This document shows positions 35,901 to 44,274 of a DNA stretch of 64,000 nucleotides, in pieces. The notes beneath the pieces were generated by a model. That model did no database searches and was not told the origin of the DNA. It worked only from the letters and a program-made list of their open reading frames with translations. Source of the stretch: Gudongella sp049310905 (GTDB taxonomy: Bacteria; Bacillota; Clostridia; Tissierellales; Tissierellaceae); contig NZ_JBMEMN010000011.1 in the NCBI RefSeq assembly GCF_049310905.1, positions 6,105-70,104 of the forward strand, written 5' to 3'. The position numbers and the translations under genes were made by a program. How positions within the stretch are numbered: the stretch's first letter is position 1; each line of letters starts with the position of its first letter.

Positions 35901-36513
35901 GTTTAAAATCGCCATGAGAGACCTTGAAATAAGAGGTGCAGGTAATCTTCTGGGAGTTGAACAGCATGGCAACATTGAATCCATTGGATATGACCTTTAT
36001 GTAAAATATCTTGGGCAGGCGGTTAGAAAGCTAAAGGGAGACAAGGTTGAGGAAAAACTCGATACAACTGTTGATATACAGGTGGATGGATATATCTCAG
36101 GTGATTATATTCCAGATGAAGAACAGAAGCTTGAAATCTACAAGAGGATTTCAACAATCGAGTCCATGGATGACTATAGAGAGCTTATTGATGAGCTGAT
36201 AGACAGATTTGGAGATCTTCCAAAACCAGTTGAAAATCTAATGAACATATCCTACATCAGGGGAATCGGAAGCAGAAACCATATAACAAATATAATACAG
36301 ATTAACAAGAAGGTCAGAATTGACTATGAAAATGTAGACCATATAAAGCTGGATCTGATACAGATGCTAACAGAGAAATATGGATCTGCAGTTTCCTTTG
36401 ATCTTTCAAATCAGCCAAGTTTAAACCTTGAGATAAAGGGAGATGTAATTAACAGGCTGAAGGAATTTCTTGAGGCCATTGACAATTTTGCTCAACTGGG
36501 TAATAGTGTATAG
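32989..36513 (+). CDS. mfd: Transcription-repair coupling factor
   Basis: 1174 residues. Removes RNA polymerase stalled at DNA lesions and recruits UvrA. Parts in order: UvrB-like N-terminal region (about 1-330), the RNA-polymerase-interacting domain (about 500-580, DLNEGDYIVHENYGIGQYLG), RecG-like helicase motor with Walker A CGDVGYGKTE, DEEQ box and TATPIPRTL, the TRG motif region near FGSGFKIAMRDLEIRGAGN, and the C-terminal autoinhibitory domain. AGGGTTGAAA precedes ATG 32989. In Bacillus spoVT follows directly; here a foldase lipoprotein gene does. Confidence 0.97.
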   Translation: MKDFLIDPLLNLKPYKKLLQDIESGTSPLSTHGLMEENLGHFLCGLKVHTERQILLLTHNETKARQIYDDIRTILPEQKIRLYPAKDTILYDVDAFSSERTHQRLEVLSCLMENKSMLVIASIEALSDHIISRESFQSFSLNIQLGKEASLVELTSGLVGAGYERVSLVEQTGQFSIRGGILDVFPPNVEHPVRVEFFDTEVDSIRTFDWRDQRSVDVIDEVDIFPVSEVIIPASGRMEIAGRLGKELEEFKAKTEAGDAKDKASDKFGKYIDALEEGSHITNKDLLIPYIPEGLMGTVVDFFQESSLIILDEPKRLREKYEDMTGEFNGRTIDLLQVGEVLKSHLGLKYDYEELIAELKKKIVVTSASFLKQDNDFSPKAIVRFTMRTIPVYHGKLEILKEDLDRYLYKGYKIIVLAGTSDRGKRLKETLMDIGIVSEFYGSREKTIQSGQVFIAEGSLKAGFEYEEMKLAVITDKEIYGAGKKKTRKKSKRLKDSGEKLQFSDLNEGDYIVHENYGIGQYLGVSQLAVQGVKKDYLMIQYKGKDRLYLPIEQMTMIQKYIGSDSIKPKVNRLSGSEWSKTKTRTKKAIEEMAIDLLELYAKREKVEGYQFSSDTTWQREFEDFFPYEETQGQQTSIKDIKEDMETKKPMDRLLCGDVGYGKTEVALRAAFKAVMDSKQVAILVPTTILAQQHYNTIVERLGNFPVTVAMLSRFRSRKEQQASIEMLRKGMMDIVIGTHRLLSKDVVFKDLGLLIVDEEQRFGVKHKEKLKKLKENVDVLTLTATPIPRTLHMSLVGIRDMSVIEEPPEERYPIQTYVTEYNKTLIKDAIQREISRGGQVYYVYNRVETIDKVAIELRELVPEAEFAIAHGQMAERELEQVMMDFMNKETSVLVCTTIIETGLDIPNVNTIIIHDADKFGLSQLYQLRGRVGRSNRLAFSYFVYQKDKVLSEVAEKRLRAIKEFTEFGSGFKIAMRDLEIRGAGNLLGVEQHGNIESIGYDLYVKYLGQAVRKLKGDKVEEKLDTTVDIQVDGYISGDYIPDEEQKLEIYKRISTIESMDDYRELIDELIDRFGDLPKPVENLMNISYIRGIGSRNHITNIIQINKKVRIDYENVDHIKLDLIQMLTEKYGSAVSFDLSNQPSLNLEIKGDVINRLKEFLEAIDNFAQLGNSV

Positions 36514-36557
36514 AGTGAAATAATCTACCAAATTACAGAGAGGATGTTAATTTTAAA

Positions 36558-37475
36558 ATGAATAAGGCTTTGAAACTTATTATTATAATTATGATAGCTT
36601 CAGCAGTGCTTTCAGGATGCTCGACAGATACTCAAGGGCTTGTAGCTGAAGTGGATGGACAACCGATAACCCAGGAAGAGTTTGACAAGGACTTTCAAGT
36701 ATACAAGGATCTCTACGAAAGACAACTGGGAGAAGGAGCTCTTGAACAGGAAGGAATAGACGGAAAAACAATGGGCGAGAGTCTGGAGGAAAGCATTCTG
36801 GAGAAATTGATCATGGAGAGACTGATCCAGGCTGACAATGAAGAAAAGGGAATAGAGGTATCAGAAGAAGAAATCCAGGAATATATAGATGACTACAAGG
36901 AATCAATTGGAGGAGAGGAAAGCTACCAGCAGTTCCTGCAGTCGAACAATCTCTCAGAGGAATATTTTGTTGATAACATGAGAAAAGAATTGCAAGGACA
37001 GAAGAATAAAGAAGATTTTATCGGTGGATTAACTGTAAGTGAAGAAGAAGCAATGGAGTACTATGAAACAAACGGTGAAGACATTGTAGAAATAAATGCC
37101 AGTCACATACTTCTTGGAAGTGAAGAAGAAGCACTTAGTGTGATGGATAGATTAGATTCAGGTGAAGACTTTGCCCAGGTTGCAACTGCTAAATCAATGG
37201 ATAGCGTCTCTGCAGTAAACGGAGGAAATCTTGGGTACTTTGGAAAAGGTCAGATGATTCCAGAATTCGAAGATGTAGCATTCCAATTGGAGGAAGGCGA
37301 AATAAGCAATGTGGTGAAGACCGAGGTCGGGTACCATATAATCAAGGTTCAGGATAAAAAGGAAAGTTTTGAAGACCTAGAGGCTAAGATAGTAGCATTA
37401 ATCGAAGAACAGGAATACTTTGAATATGTTCAGTCTCTTAGAGAAGAGGCTACAATAGAGAATTATCTTGATTAA
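36558..37475 (+). CDS. Peptidyl-prolyl isomerase lipoprotein (PrsA/SurA-like)
   Basis: 305 residues. Lipoprotein signal: basic start, hydrophobic stretch IIIIMIASAVL and lipobox LSGC with C21 or thereabouts as the lipidated residue. A SurA-like N-terminal helical region follows, then a parvulin domain (about residues 170-270) with the typical INASHILLGSEEEAL, GGNLGYFGKGQMIPEFEDVAF and VGYHIIKV. It would fold secreted proteins on the outer face of the membrane. Clostridial clusters often carry a prsA-like gene after mfd, so the placement is normal. Confidence 0.9.
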   Translation: MNKALKLIIIIMIASAVLSGCSTDTQGLVAEVDGQPITQEEFDKDFQVYKDLYERQLGEGALEQEGIDGKTMGESLEESILEKLIMERLIQADNEEKGIEVSEEEIQEYIDDYKESIGGEESYQQFLQSNNLSEEYFVDNMRKELQGQKNKEDFIGGLTVSEEEAMEYYETNGEDIVEINASHILLGSEEEALSVMDRLDSGEDFAQVATAKSMDSVSAVNGGNLGYFGKGQMIPEFEDVAFQLEEGEISNVVKTEVGYHIIKVQDKKESFEDLEAKIVALIEEQEYFEYVQSLREEATIENYLD

Positions 37476-37482
37476 TAAATAG

Positions 37483-37502
37483 GGGATTGTAGTTACAATC
37501 CC
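37483..37502 (+). terminator. Inverted repeat, possible weak terminator
   Basis: GGGATTGTA (37483-37491) pairs with TACAATCCC (37494-37502). Only TT follows, so it is at best a weak or processing signal between two genes of the cluster. Confidence 0.35.
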
Positions 37503-37535
37503 TTACTCAGGAAAAGACATAGGAGGACAATAGGA

Positions 37536-39146
37536 ATGTCTAAAGGACACAGCTTTTTAAGAGGGGCGGCAATATTGGGAATGGCAGGGGTGCTTGTAAA
37601 GATTCTGGGAGCCATCTACAGGATTCCCCTATCCAATATAATTAAATCAGAAGGATTGGGATATTATCAGACTGCATATCCCTTCTATGTGCTTCTCTTT
37701 ACGCTTTCAACTGCAGGATTTCCAGTTGCAATAGCAAAGCTCGTATCCGAAAAAAGGGCGCAGGGAGACTATGCAGGTGCTCACAAGATATTCAAGACAG
37801 CTCTTGTGGGACTGGTGGTACTTGGAGCCTTGACGGCTTCTATCTTGGCTTTTTCAGCCAACGCAATTGTAAACTATCTTGGGAATGTCAACGCTTACTA
37901 TGCACTTATCGCCTTGGTTCCAGCACTTTTTTTCGTGCCAATCATGGCAGCTTTCCGGGGGTTTTTCCAGGGAAGTCAAAGTATGCTCCCCACGGCGCTT
38001 TCACAGATAACCGAGCAGCTGTTTAGAGTAATCACAGGACTTGGTCTTACTTATCTTCTCCTGGACAAGGGAATTCCAATAGCAGCAGGGGGAGCTTCCT
38101 TTGGAGGATCCATGGGAGCATTAATGGGTCTTGCAGTAGTTGCATACATCTATATGAAGAGAAGATCATCCATAATGGATGAGATTGCACAGAGTACGAT
38201 TGTAAGGGAGTATCCGGGAAAGCAGATAATCAAGGATCTGCTGCTGATAGCTGTTCCCATAACCATCGGAGCAACCATAGCACCCATAATGGACACAATC
38301 GATGCGGCATTGGTTTTAAGAAGATTGCAGTCCATCAACTATACGGCGGCTGAGGCAAATGCATTGTACGGAGAATTAAAAGGTATGGCACAGACTCTTG
38401 TTAACCTGCCGCAAGTGTTTTCAATTGCAATTTCCATGAGTCTTGTACCAGCAATATCCAGTGCCAGCGCCAGAAACTCGGAAAAAGAAACAAGTAACCT
38501 TATATCAAGTGGAATAAGGATGACTCTTCTGATTGGCTTGCCTTCAGCAATCGGTCTCTTTGTTCTTTCAACACCAATTGTGGCACTTTTATACTACAAC
38601 AACCCACCGGAAGCAATAGCAAGCGTTGGAGATATTCTGGCATACTTGTCCCTGGGAGTAATATTCCTGACCATGGTTCAGGCACTTACTGCCATACTTC
38701 AGGGACTGGGGAAACCCTTTATACCTGTAAGGAACTTGTTTATCGGAGCATTGGCAAAGATAGTGCTAACCTATGTATTGACAGGAATTCCAGCCATCAA
38801 TGTAAAAGGTGCTGCAATAAGTACCGTGGTAGCCTATGCAATAGCATCTAGCTTAAATCTATGGTATGTAATAACTGTTGCCAAAGCCAAGCTGAATCTG
38901 GGTGCAATACTTCTGAAACCTCTAATTTCAGCTGTAGGAATGGGAATTATTGCAAGAGCTTCTTACGTGGTCCTTGCCGGACCAATTGGTGGAAGACCGG
39001 CGACACTTGTAGCCGTACTTCTTGGAGTTGTTGCATATGGGGTCTTGTTGCTTGTGACAGGAACACTTACGGACGAGGATCTTGATCTTATGCCAAAAGG
39101 TGACAAGTTCAGAAAGATAGTTAAGAGATTTGATAAATGGTCTTAA
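37536..39146 (+). CDS. MurJ/SpoVB-type polysaccharide flippase (YabM position)
   Basis: 536 residues with about 14 membrane helices, MOP superfamily. The opening FLRGAAILGMAGVLVKILGA followed by YRIPLSNIIKSEGLGYYQTA is diagnostic for the SpoVB/YtgP/YabM lipid-II or polysaccharide flippase group. AGGAGGACAATAGGA precedes ATG 37536. Its place between mfd and mazG equals that of B. subtilis yabM. Whether it flips lipid II in growth or in spore cortex formation cannot be told from sequence. Confidence 0.9.
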   Translation: MSKGHSFLRGAAILGMAGVLVKILGAIYRIPLSNIIKSEGLGYYQTAYPFYVLLFTLSTAGFPVAIAKLVSEKRAQGDYAGAHKIFKTALVGLVVLGALTASILAFSANAIVNYLGNVNAYYALIALVPALFFVPIMAAFRGFFQGSQSMLPTALSQITEQLFRVITGLGLTYLLLDKGIPIAAGGASFGGSMGALMGLAVVAYIYMKRRSSIMDEIAQSTIVREYPGKQIIKDLLLIAVPITIGATIAPIMDTIDAALVLRRLQSINYTAAEANALYGELKGMAQTLVNLPQVFSIAISMSLVPAISSASARNSEKETSNLISSGIRMTLLIGLPSAIGLFVLSTPIVALLYYNNPPEAIASVGDILAYLSLGVIFLTMVQALTAILQGLGKPFIPVRNLFIGALAKIVLTYVLTGIPAINVKGAAISTVVAYAIASSLNLWYVITVAKAKLNLGAILLKPLISAVGMGIIARASYVVLAGPIGGRPATLVAVLLGVVAYGVLLLVTGTLTDEDLDLMPKGDKFRKIVKRFDKWS

Positions 39147-39158
39147 AGGAGAATAATT

Positions 39159-40634
39159 ATGAGTAAAATATTTGTGGTAGGTCTTGGACCCGGGAACATT
39201 GACGATCTGACCCTTGGAGCCATAAGGAGAATGGAAGGCGGCAAACCCAATTATATTAGAACAGAGCGACATCCTGCTGTTGAGTATATGAAGGAAAAAG
39301 GGATCGAGTATACTGCTTTTGACCATATCTATGACAATGAAGAAAGCTTTGAGAAGGTTTATGAACAAATAGTCTCTAAGCTTCTTGCTGCTGTAAAAAT
39401 CCAGGGTGAAATCAATTATTTTGTTCCGGGGAATCCAATGGTTGCGGAGAATACAGTCAAAATGCTTCTAAGCCAAAGCGTATGCCAGGTGCAGATTGTA
39501 TCTGGGATGAGCTTTATTGAACCAGTTCTTGAAACTGTCAAGGCAGACCCGGTAGATGGCCTTAAGGTTATTGATGCAATAGGACTGGAAGCAGCCAAGG
39601 TGGACATAAATTCACACCAGATATTTACTCAGGTTTATAATGCAAGAGTCATGTCGGAAACCAAGCTGGTTCTAATGGACATCTTTCCTCCTGATTATGA
39701 TGTTACCCTTATACACAACGGTGGCATGGGAGACAGGGAAGTAATCGAGAGAATACCCTTGCATGAGATTGACAGGTCAGATAACATTGGTTCACTTACA
39801 AGTCTTTTTGTGCCCAAGGTAGATAAAAATGTTCAAAGAATTTATGACTTCAACGATATTCAGGCTATTATGAAAAAGCTTCGAGCAGAAGATGGATGCC
39901 CCTGGGATCGTGAACAGGACCATTTTAGCATAAGGGGAGCAGTTCTGGAGGAAGCATATGAATTGGTAGAGGCAATTGAGGAGGATGATCCTGATCATGT
40001 TGTGGAAGAATTAGGTGATTTACTGCTTCAGGTGGTCTTTCACGCACAAATCGGACATGAAAATGGTGATTTTAACCCAGTTCAGGTGACAAGTTCTCTC
40101 GCAAACAAGTTAATTACTAGGCATCCACACGTTTTTTTTGAAAAAAATGTAGATAATTCCGATGAAGTAGTATATAATTGGAATAAGATAAAGTATGCAA
40201 ACAGGAATATTACTAGGCTTTCAGAGAAATTGAGAAATGTTCCAAGGTTGCCAGCTCTCCTTAGAAGCAATAAGGTCCAGGAGAAAGCAGCTGAAGTCGG
40301 GTTTGACTGGGACATGATCGAAGGGCCTGCAGACAAGGTAAGCGAAGAGCTGAAAGAAGTCTTGGAAGCCGCTTCGACTCACGGTTCAGGAAGCTTGGTT
40401 GTAGAAAGTGAAATTGGAGATTTGCTGTTTGCTGCTGTAAACCTATCCAGATTTCTAGAGGTCAATCCCGAGGTAGCATTGGGCAGAACCATTGAAAAGT
40501 TCACAAAAAGATTAGAGGAAATGGAATACATGGCTGATGGAATGGGTATAGTTATGGAAGAAATGACTCTGGAGGAACTAGATAGCCTCTGGGATAGGGT
40601 GAAGCTCCAGGAAAATGGAGATAACCAGGACTGA
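39159..40634 (+). CDS. mazG: MazG nucleoside triphosphate pyrophosphohydrolase with N-terminal SAM-methylase-like domain (YabN)
   Basis: 491 residues, a two-domain YabN-type protein. Residues 1-225 resemble tetrapyrrole (corrin/porphyrin) methylases (VVGLGPGNIDDLTLGA, YFVPGNPMVAENTV); residues about 235-491 hold two MazG repeats with metal-binding EEAYELVEAIEEDD and VVEELGDLLLQVVFHAQ, and EIGDLLFAAVNLSRFL in the second. MazG hydrolyses house-cleaning NTPs to NMP. It overlaps nothing and is 12 bases after the flippase gene, matching the Firmicutes cluster order. The role of the methylase domain is unknown. Confidence 0.94.
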   Translation: MSKIFVVGLGPGNIDDLTLGAIRRMEGGKPNYIRTERHPAVEYMKEKGIEYTAFDHIYDNEESFEKVYEQIVSKLLAAVKIQGEINYFVPGNPMVAENTVKMLLSQSVCQVQIVSGMSFIEPVLETVKADPVDGLKVIDAIGLEAAKVDINSHQIFTQVYNARVMSETKLVLMDIFPPDYDVTLIHNGGMGDREVIERIPLHEIDRSDNIGSLTSLFVPKVDKNVQRIYDFNDIQAIMKKLRAEDGCPWDREQDHFSIRGAVLEEAYELVEAIEEDDPDHVVEELGDLLLQVVFHAQIGHENGDFNPVQVTSSLANKLITRHPHVFFEKNVDNSDEVVYNWNKIKYANRNITRLSEKLRNVPRLPALLRSNKVQEKAAEVGFDWDMIEGPADKVSEELKEVLEAASTHGSGSLVVESEIGDLLFAAVNLSRFLEVNPEVALGRTIEKFTKRLEEMEYMADGMGIVMEEMTLEELDSLWDRVKLQENGDNQD

Positions 40635-40680
40635 TTATGGTTAGTATTTCTAGAAAATAAAAAACAAGGAGGAATTATTA

Positions 40681-40977
40681 ATGAACAAAGCAGAACTTAT
40701 TGCAAGCATCGCGGAAAAGAGCAATCTTACTAAAAAGGATGCAGAAGCAGCACTAAACGCATTCATGGGATCAGTAGAGGAATCATTGGCAGCAGGTAAT
40801 AAAGTACAACTGGTAGGATTCGGAACTTTCGAGGTTAGAGAAAGAAAAGCTAGAGAAGGTAGAAACCCAAGAAATCCTGAAGAAGTCATTAAAATTCCAG
40901 CATCAAAGGCACCTGTATTTAAAGCGGGTAAAGCACTTAAAGAAAGCGTAAACGTAAAAAAAGGCAAGAAGAAATAA
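40681..40977 (+). CDS. hup: HU-family DNA-binding protein
   Basis: 98 residues. The family pattern is complete: MNKAELIASIAEKSNLTKKD, then the signature VGFGTFEVRERKAREGRNPR in the DNA-binding arm and IKIPASKAPVFKAGKALK. The C-terminus adds a short Lys tail. HU bends and compacts DNA. AAGGAGG precedes the ATG. Insertion of hup between mazG and the S4 protein is typical of clostridia and not of B. subtilis. A terminator follows. Confidence 0.96.
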   Translation: MNKAELIASIAEKSNLTKKDAEAALNAFMGSVEESLAAGNKVQLVGFGTFEVRERKAREGRNPRNPEEVIKIPASKAPVFKAGKALKESVNVKKGKKK

Positions 40978-40986
40978 AAAAACAGG

Positions 40987-41015
40987 AAATCAGGTCTTTG
41001 ACCTGATTTTTTTTG
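40987..41015 (+). terminator. Rho-independent terminator after hup
   Basis: AAATCAGGTC (40987-40996) pairs with GACCTGATTT (41000-41009), followed by T-run. Confidence 0.88.
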
Positions 41016-41032
41016 TTGGAGGAGGGAATTGC

Positions 41033-41275
41033 ATGAGATTGGACAAGTTTCTCAAGACAGCAAGGATAATCAAGAGAAGAACTGTTGCAAAGGAAGCCTG
41101 TGACCAAGGAAAAGTGACCATAAATGACAAAGTGGCAAAGGCTGGAGATAATGTAAGCATAGGTGACAAGATAACTCTAAGCTTTGGAAGTGGACAGATG
41201 AAGATTGAAGTTGTCGATCTAAAAGATAACGCAAAGAAGGATGAAGCACATGAGCTTTACAAATCTCTGGACTAA
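41033..41275 (+). CDS. rqcP: S4-domain RNA-binding protein RqcP (YabO)
   Basis: 80 residues consisting of a single S4 fold: MRLDKFLKTARIIKRRTVAK with VTINDKVAKAGDNVSIGDKI. RqcP works with RqcH in adding alanine tails to stalled nascent chains on the 50S subunit. GGAGGAGGGAATTGC precedes the ATG. In Bacillus and most clostridia the next genes are yabP and yabQ; here only 77 bases separate it from the divIC-like gene. Confidence 0.92.
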   Translation: MRLDKFLKTARIIKRRTVAKEACDQGKVTINDKVAKAGDNVSIGDKITLSFGSGQMKIEVVDLKDNAKKDEAHELYKSLD

Positions 41276-41352
41276 TCCAAATGAAGCTTGAAATAATTTC
41301 CGATTAGTGAGATAATAAAATTGTATGAGGAGCTCTTAAAAAGAGGATGGTG

Positions 41353-41691
41353 ATGCTTATGTCCGATAAAAAAACGAGAAAGAGAAAAGGAATAAGAATT
41401 ATTCACGTTCTGTTGATTCTTCTTGTTGTTTACGTGGGCTTTGTTATGAATCACCAAAGAAAACTTATGAGTAACTTGCAGGAGCGAAGAGCATCAGTGG
41501 AATCAGAAATTACAAGCCTTGAAAGGGACATCAACATACTCAATGATGAAATTGGGAAAAGCGGTACCCTTGAGTTTATCGAAAAGGTTGCAAGAGATGA
41601 TTTGGGGATGGTAAAACCACGTGAAATCATCTATATTGACAAGAGTAATAAACGAAATGATACACTGGATGTTTTTAAGAATGATAACTGA
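41353..41691 (+). CDS. divIC: Septum formation initiator protein, DivIC/FtsB family
   Basis: About 112 residues: a basic cytoplasmic head (KKTRKRKGIR), one membrane helix (IIHVLLILLVVYVGFVM) and an outside coiled coil (about residues 38-75) followed by the conserved tail ARDDLGMVKPREIIY. It joins FtsL and DivIB in the divisome. ATG 41353 is chosen since AAGAGG lies six bases before it; ATGs at 41347 and 41359 are alternatives. Position before the S1 protein matches the conserved order. Confidence 0.9.
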   Translation: MLMSDKKTRKRKGIRIIHVLLILLVVYVGFVMNHQRKLMSNLQERRASVESEITSLERDINILNDEIGKSGTLEFIEKVARDDLGMVKPREIIYIDKSNKRNDTLDVFKNDN

Positions 41692-41720
41692 TTGACAGGG
41701 GTCATCTAGTACTATATACT
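41692..41720 (+). promoter_or_regulatory. Strong sigma-A promoter before the S1 protein gene
   Basis: TTGACA (41692-41697), 17-base spacer, TATACT (41715-41720). It begins on the base after the divIC stop codon. Confidence 0.85.
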
Positions 41721-41753
41721 TGACCTATACCAATATTTTTAAGGAGGAGTAAT

Positions 41754-42176
41754 TTGTCTATGTCCGTTTCAGTTGGAGAAATCGTTGAGGGTACAGTAAC
41801 AGGTATTACTAATTTTGGTGCGTTTGTTTCATTGCCAGGAGGAAAAAGTGGACTGGTACATATTTCAGAAGTATCCCACGATTATGTAGAAAAAGTATCT
41901 GATTACTTAAAGAAGGATGAAAAAATTAAAGTTAAGGTTTTATCAATTTCCTCGGATGGGAAAATTAGTCTTTCTGTAAGACAAGCAAAGCCTAAAACTA
42001 GTAAGCCAGTAGAGATAGATTGGGCTAAACAAGATGACAGGCAAAAAAACATGTCTTTTGAAGATATGTTGAACAGCTACTTGAAAGACAGCAGTGAAAA
42101 GATGGATCAGATTAAAACCAAAGATGGCAGAAAAAGCTATGGCGTTAAAGGTAAAAAAGCCAGTAACGACGATTAA
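41754..42176 (+). CDS. S1-domain RNA-binding protein (YabR/GSP13 type)
   Basis: 140 residues: an N-terminal S1 OB-fold (VGEIVEGTVTGITNFGAFVS, GLVHISEVSHDYVEKVSDYL, KISLSVRQAKP) and a charged, unstructured C-terminal tail. Proteins of this group bind RNA and associate with ribosomes. Start is taken as TTG 41754, six bases after GGAGG; ATG 41760 is an alternative. It has its own promoter and terminator, so it is a one-gene unit inside the cluster. In Bacillus spoIIE follows; here tilS does. Confidence 0.9.
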   Translation: MSMSVSVGEIVEGTVTGITNFGAFVSLPGGKSGLVHISEVSHDYVEKVSDYLKKDEKIKVKVLSISSDGKISLSVRQAKPKTSKPVEIDWAKQDDRQKNMSFEDMLNSYLKDSSEKMDQIKTKDGRKSYGVKGKKASNDD

Positions 42177-42180
42177 TAAA

Positions 42181-42205
42181 AAAACCGGGTTTTCCGGTTT
42201 TTTCT
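42181..42205 (+). terminator. Rho-independent terminator
   Basis: AAAACCGG (42181-42188) pairs with CCGGTTTT (42194-42201), followed by TTCTGTTTTT. Confidence 0.85.
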
Positions 42206-42253
42206 GTTTTTAATACTGAAGTAAATAGGAGTCATGGGTTATTAGGTGATAAT

Positions 42254-43642
42254 ATGATCAATAGAGTAAAGAATAATATAGAAAAATATAAATTGCTGGA
42301 AGATACCGAAACGGTACTTGCAGCCATATCCGGAGGACCGGATTCAATGGCTATGCTGTATAGTCTCTATGAACTAAGACAAGAATATGGGATTAGGATT
42401 TTGGTTGCACATGTGAATCACGGAGTAAGGGGTGAATTCGCAAAAAGGGACCAGGATTTTGTCCAGGCAATATCAAATGGACTGGGTCTTGATTATTACA
42501 CGACAGATGTCGATATGGTTGCTTACGGCAAGGAACATAAGATGACATCTGAAGAGGCGGGACGTTTGTTGAGATACGATTTCTTTAGAAAGATTCTTAA
42601 AGAAAATGGCGGTGGAAGAATAGCCATTGCACATAATAAGAACGACCAGGCTGAAACAGTACTTCATCGGATAATAAGAGGGACTGGTTTGGATGGACTC
42701 AGAGCTATGACCATGATAAATGGAGATGTGATAAGACCTCTTCTCAATATAGGAAGAGATGATATAGAGAGCTTTATAGAAGAGAAGGGTATTAAGACTG
42801 TTGAAGACCATACAAACCTTCAGACAGTATATACGAGAAACAAAATTAGACTCGAGCTTATTCCATATCTAAGGGATAATTTCAACCCCAATATAGTTGA
42901 CTCTCTCTACAGACTTTCAGAAATCGCCCAGTCAGATTTGGGTGTTCTGGACCAGGAGATGGAAAAAAAGTACAATTTAATAGTGAAAAAAAGAACAAAC
43001 AATAGTATAATCTTTAAAGGCGAAGCATTCATGGAGCAAGATGAAGGTACAGCCAGAAGAATCATTAGGAAAGCATTATTGAATCTATTGGGTAATCTGG
43101 AGGGATTTGGAGAGATACATATTCAAAATGCAATTGATCTTTTCAGGTCAGGAGTAACAGGAAAGTCTGTAGATTTAGGCAGAGATGCTTCAGCAATTGT
43201 ATCCTATGATGACCTCATAATTAGGATTGGGAAAGCTCAAAGCCAAAAGATGGACAAGACCATTCTGGAAATCGGAGAAAATAGATTGCCTGGCTGGAAG
43301 CTGATAGTTTCTCTGCAAGAAGCAGACTTGATTTCAGATAAGGGTGAATTCTCAAATTTACATATTGACAGGGATAAGGTACAGGGGAATATTTTTATTC
43401 GGCCAAGAGAAGATGGTGACAGAATCAAACCACTGGGAATGGAAGGAACAAAAAAAGTAAAAGACATTTTCATCGATAATAAAATTCCTAGAGAAGAAAG
43501 GAACAATATCCCAATAATTGGAGACAAAAAGGGTATAATCTGGATACCTGGGAATGCAATAAGCAGGGATTACAGAGTGGATTCAAATACAAGGAGTATT
43601 TTAAAGATAACAATCAAGACGATTGAAGAGGAAAAGAATTGA
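42254..43642 (+). CDS. tilS: tRNA(Ile)-lysidine synthetase
   Basis: 462 residues. Modifies C34 of the AUA-reading tRNA-Ile to lysidine; essential. N-terminal PP-loop AAISGGPDSMAMLYSL, NHGVRGEFAKRD, the HNKNDQAETVLHRIIRGTGLDGL segment, and the C-terminal TilS domain with FIRPREDGDRIKPLGMEGTKK. The stop precedes the hpt start by 16 bases with the hpt ribosome site in between. Confidence 0.95.
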   Translation: MINRVKNNIEKYKLLEDTETVLAAISGGPDSMAMLYSLYELRQEYGIRILVAHVNHGVRGEFAKRDQDFVQAISNGLGLDYYTTDVDMVAYGKEHKMTSEEAGRLLRYDFFRKILKENGGGRIAIAHNKNDQAETVLHRIIRGTGLDGLRAMTMINGDVIRPLLNIGRDDIESFIEEKGIKTVEDHTNLQTVYTRNKIRLELIPYLRDNFNPNIVDSLYRLSEIAQSDLGVLDQEMEKKYNLIVKKRTNNSIIFKGEAFMEQDEGTARRIIRKALLNLLGNLEGFGEIHIQNAIDLFRSGVTGKSVDLGRDASAIVSYDDLIIRIGKAQSQKMDKTILEIGENRLPGWKLIVSLQEADLISDKGEFSNLHIDRDKVQGNIFIRPREDGDRIKPLGMEGTKKVKDIFIDNKIPREERNNIPIIGDKKGIIWIPGNAISRDYRVDSNTRSILKITIKTIEEEKN

Positions 43643-43658
43643 CTGGGAGGAAAATGAT

Positions 43659-44195
43659 TTGAATAATCCAATTAAGGAAGTTCTTCTGACAGAAGAAGAG
43701 ATCAGTGAGAGAGTTGGAAAGCTTGCAGAGGAAATTTCTGAAGATTATAGAGGTAAGAATTTATTGGTTGTAGGTATTCTTAAAGGAGCTGTTATATTCC
43801 TGTCCGATCTTGTAAAAAGACTTGAATTTCCAGTGATGCTTGATTTCATGGCGGTTTCGAGTTATGGTAAATCAAGTGTTTCTACTGGTGAAGTGAGAAT
43901 ACTGAAAGACCTTGATTATAGTGTGGAAGGCAAGGATATACTTATCGTCGAGGATATTATTGATACCGGATTAACCCTTAATTACCTTAAAGACATATTG
44001 GGTAAGAGGGGAGCAGATAGTGTTAAAATCTGCACGCTTCTTGATAAACCGGGACGAAGAACAGTAGGTGTAGACATAGATTATCTTGGATTTGAAATTC
44101 CAGATGAGTTTGTGGTAGGATATGGGTTGGACTACAATGAGAAATATAGAAATTATCCTTTTGTAGGAGCATTGAAGGAAGAAATATACGAATAA
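43659..44195 (+). CDS. hpt: Hypoxanthine phosphoribosyltransferase
   Basis: 178 residues. Salvages hypoxanthine and guanine with PRPP. The PRPP motif EDIIDTGLTLNYL, the KGAVIFLSDL loop and the C-terminal DEFVVGYGLDYNEKYRN are diagnostic. The start is TTG 43659, eight bases after GGGAGG; an earlier in-frame TTG (43623) would overlap tilS and lacks a ribosome site. Conserved tilS-hpt-ftsH order. Confidence 0.94.
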   Translation: MNNPIKEVLLTEEEISERVGKLAEEISEDYRGKNLLVVGILKGAVIFLSDLVKRLEFPVMLDFMAVSSYGKSSVSTGEVRILKDLDYSVEGKDILIVEDIIDTGLTLNYLKDILGKRGADSVKICTLLDKPGRRTVGVDIDYLGFEIPDEFVVGYGLDYNEKYRNYPFVGALKEEIYE

Positions 44196-44274
44196 CCACT
44201 AATTGATAACCAGCTTAGGCTGTGTTATAATCAATAAATATCATCCACTGGAAGAGATGGAGGGAGGACTAGTA

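Noticed and set aside
43623..43658. An hpt start at TTG 43623 inside tilS.
   Set aside because: No ribosome site precedes it, whereas GGGAGG stands at the right distance before TTG 43659 and the family starts there.
44203..44274. An ftsH start at ATG 44203.
   Set aside because: The added residues are not FtsH-like; AGGGAGG and TTG 44275 place the first membrane helix normally.
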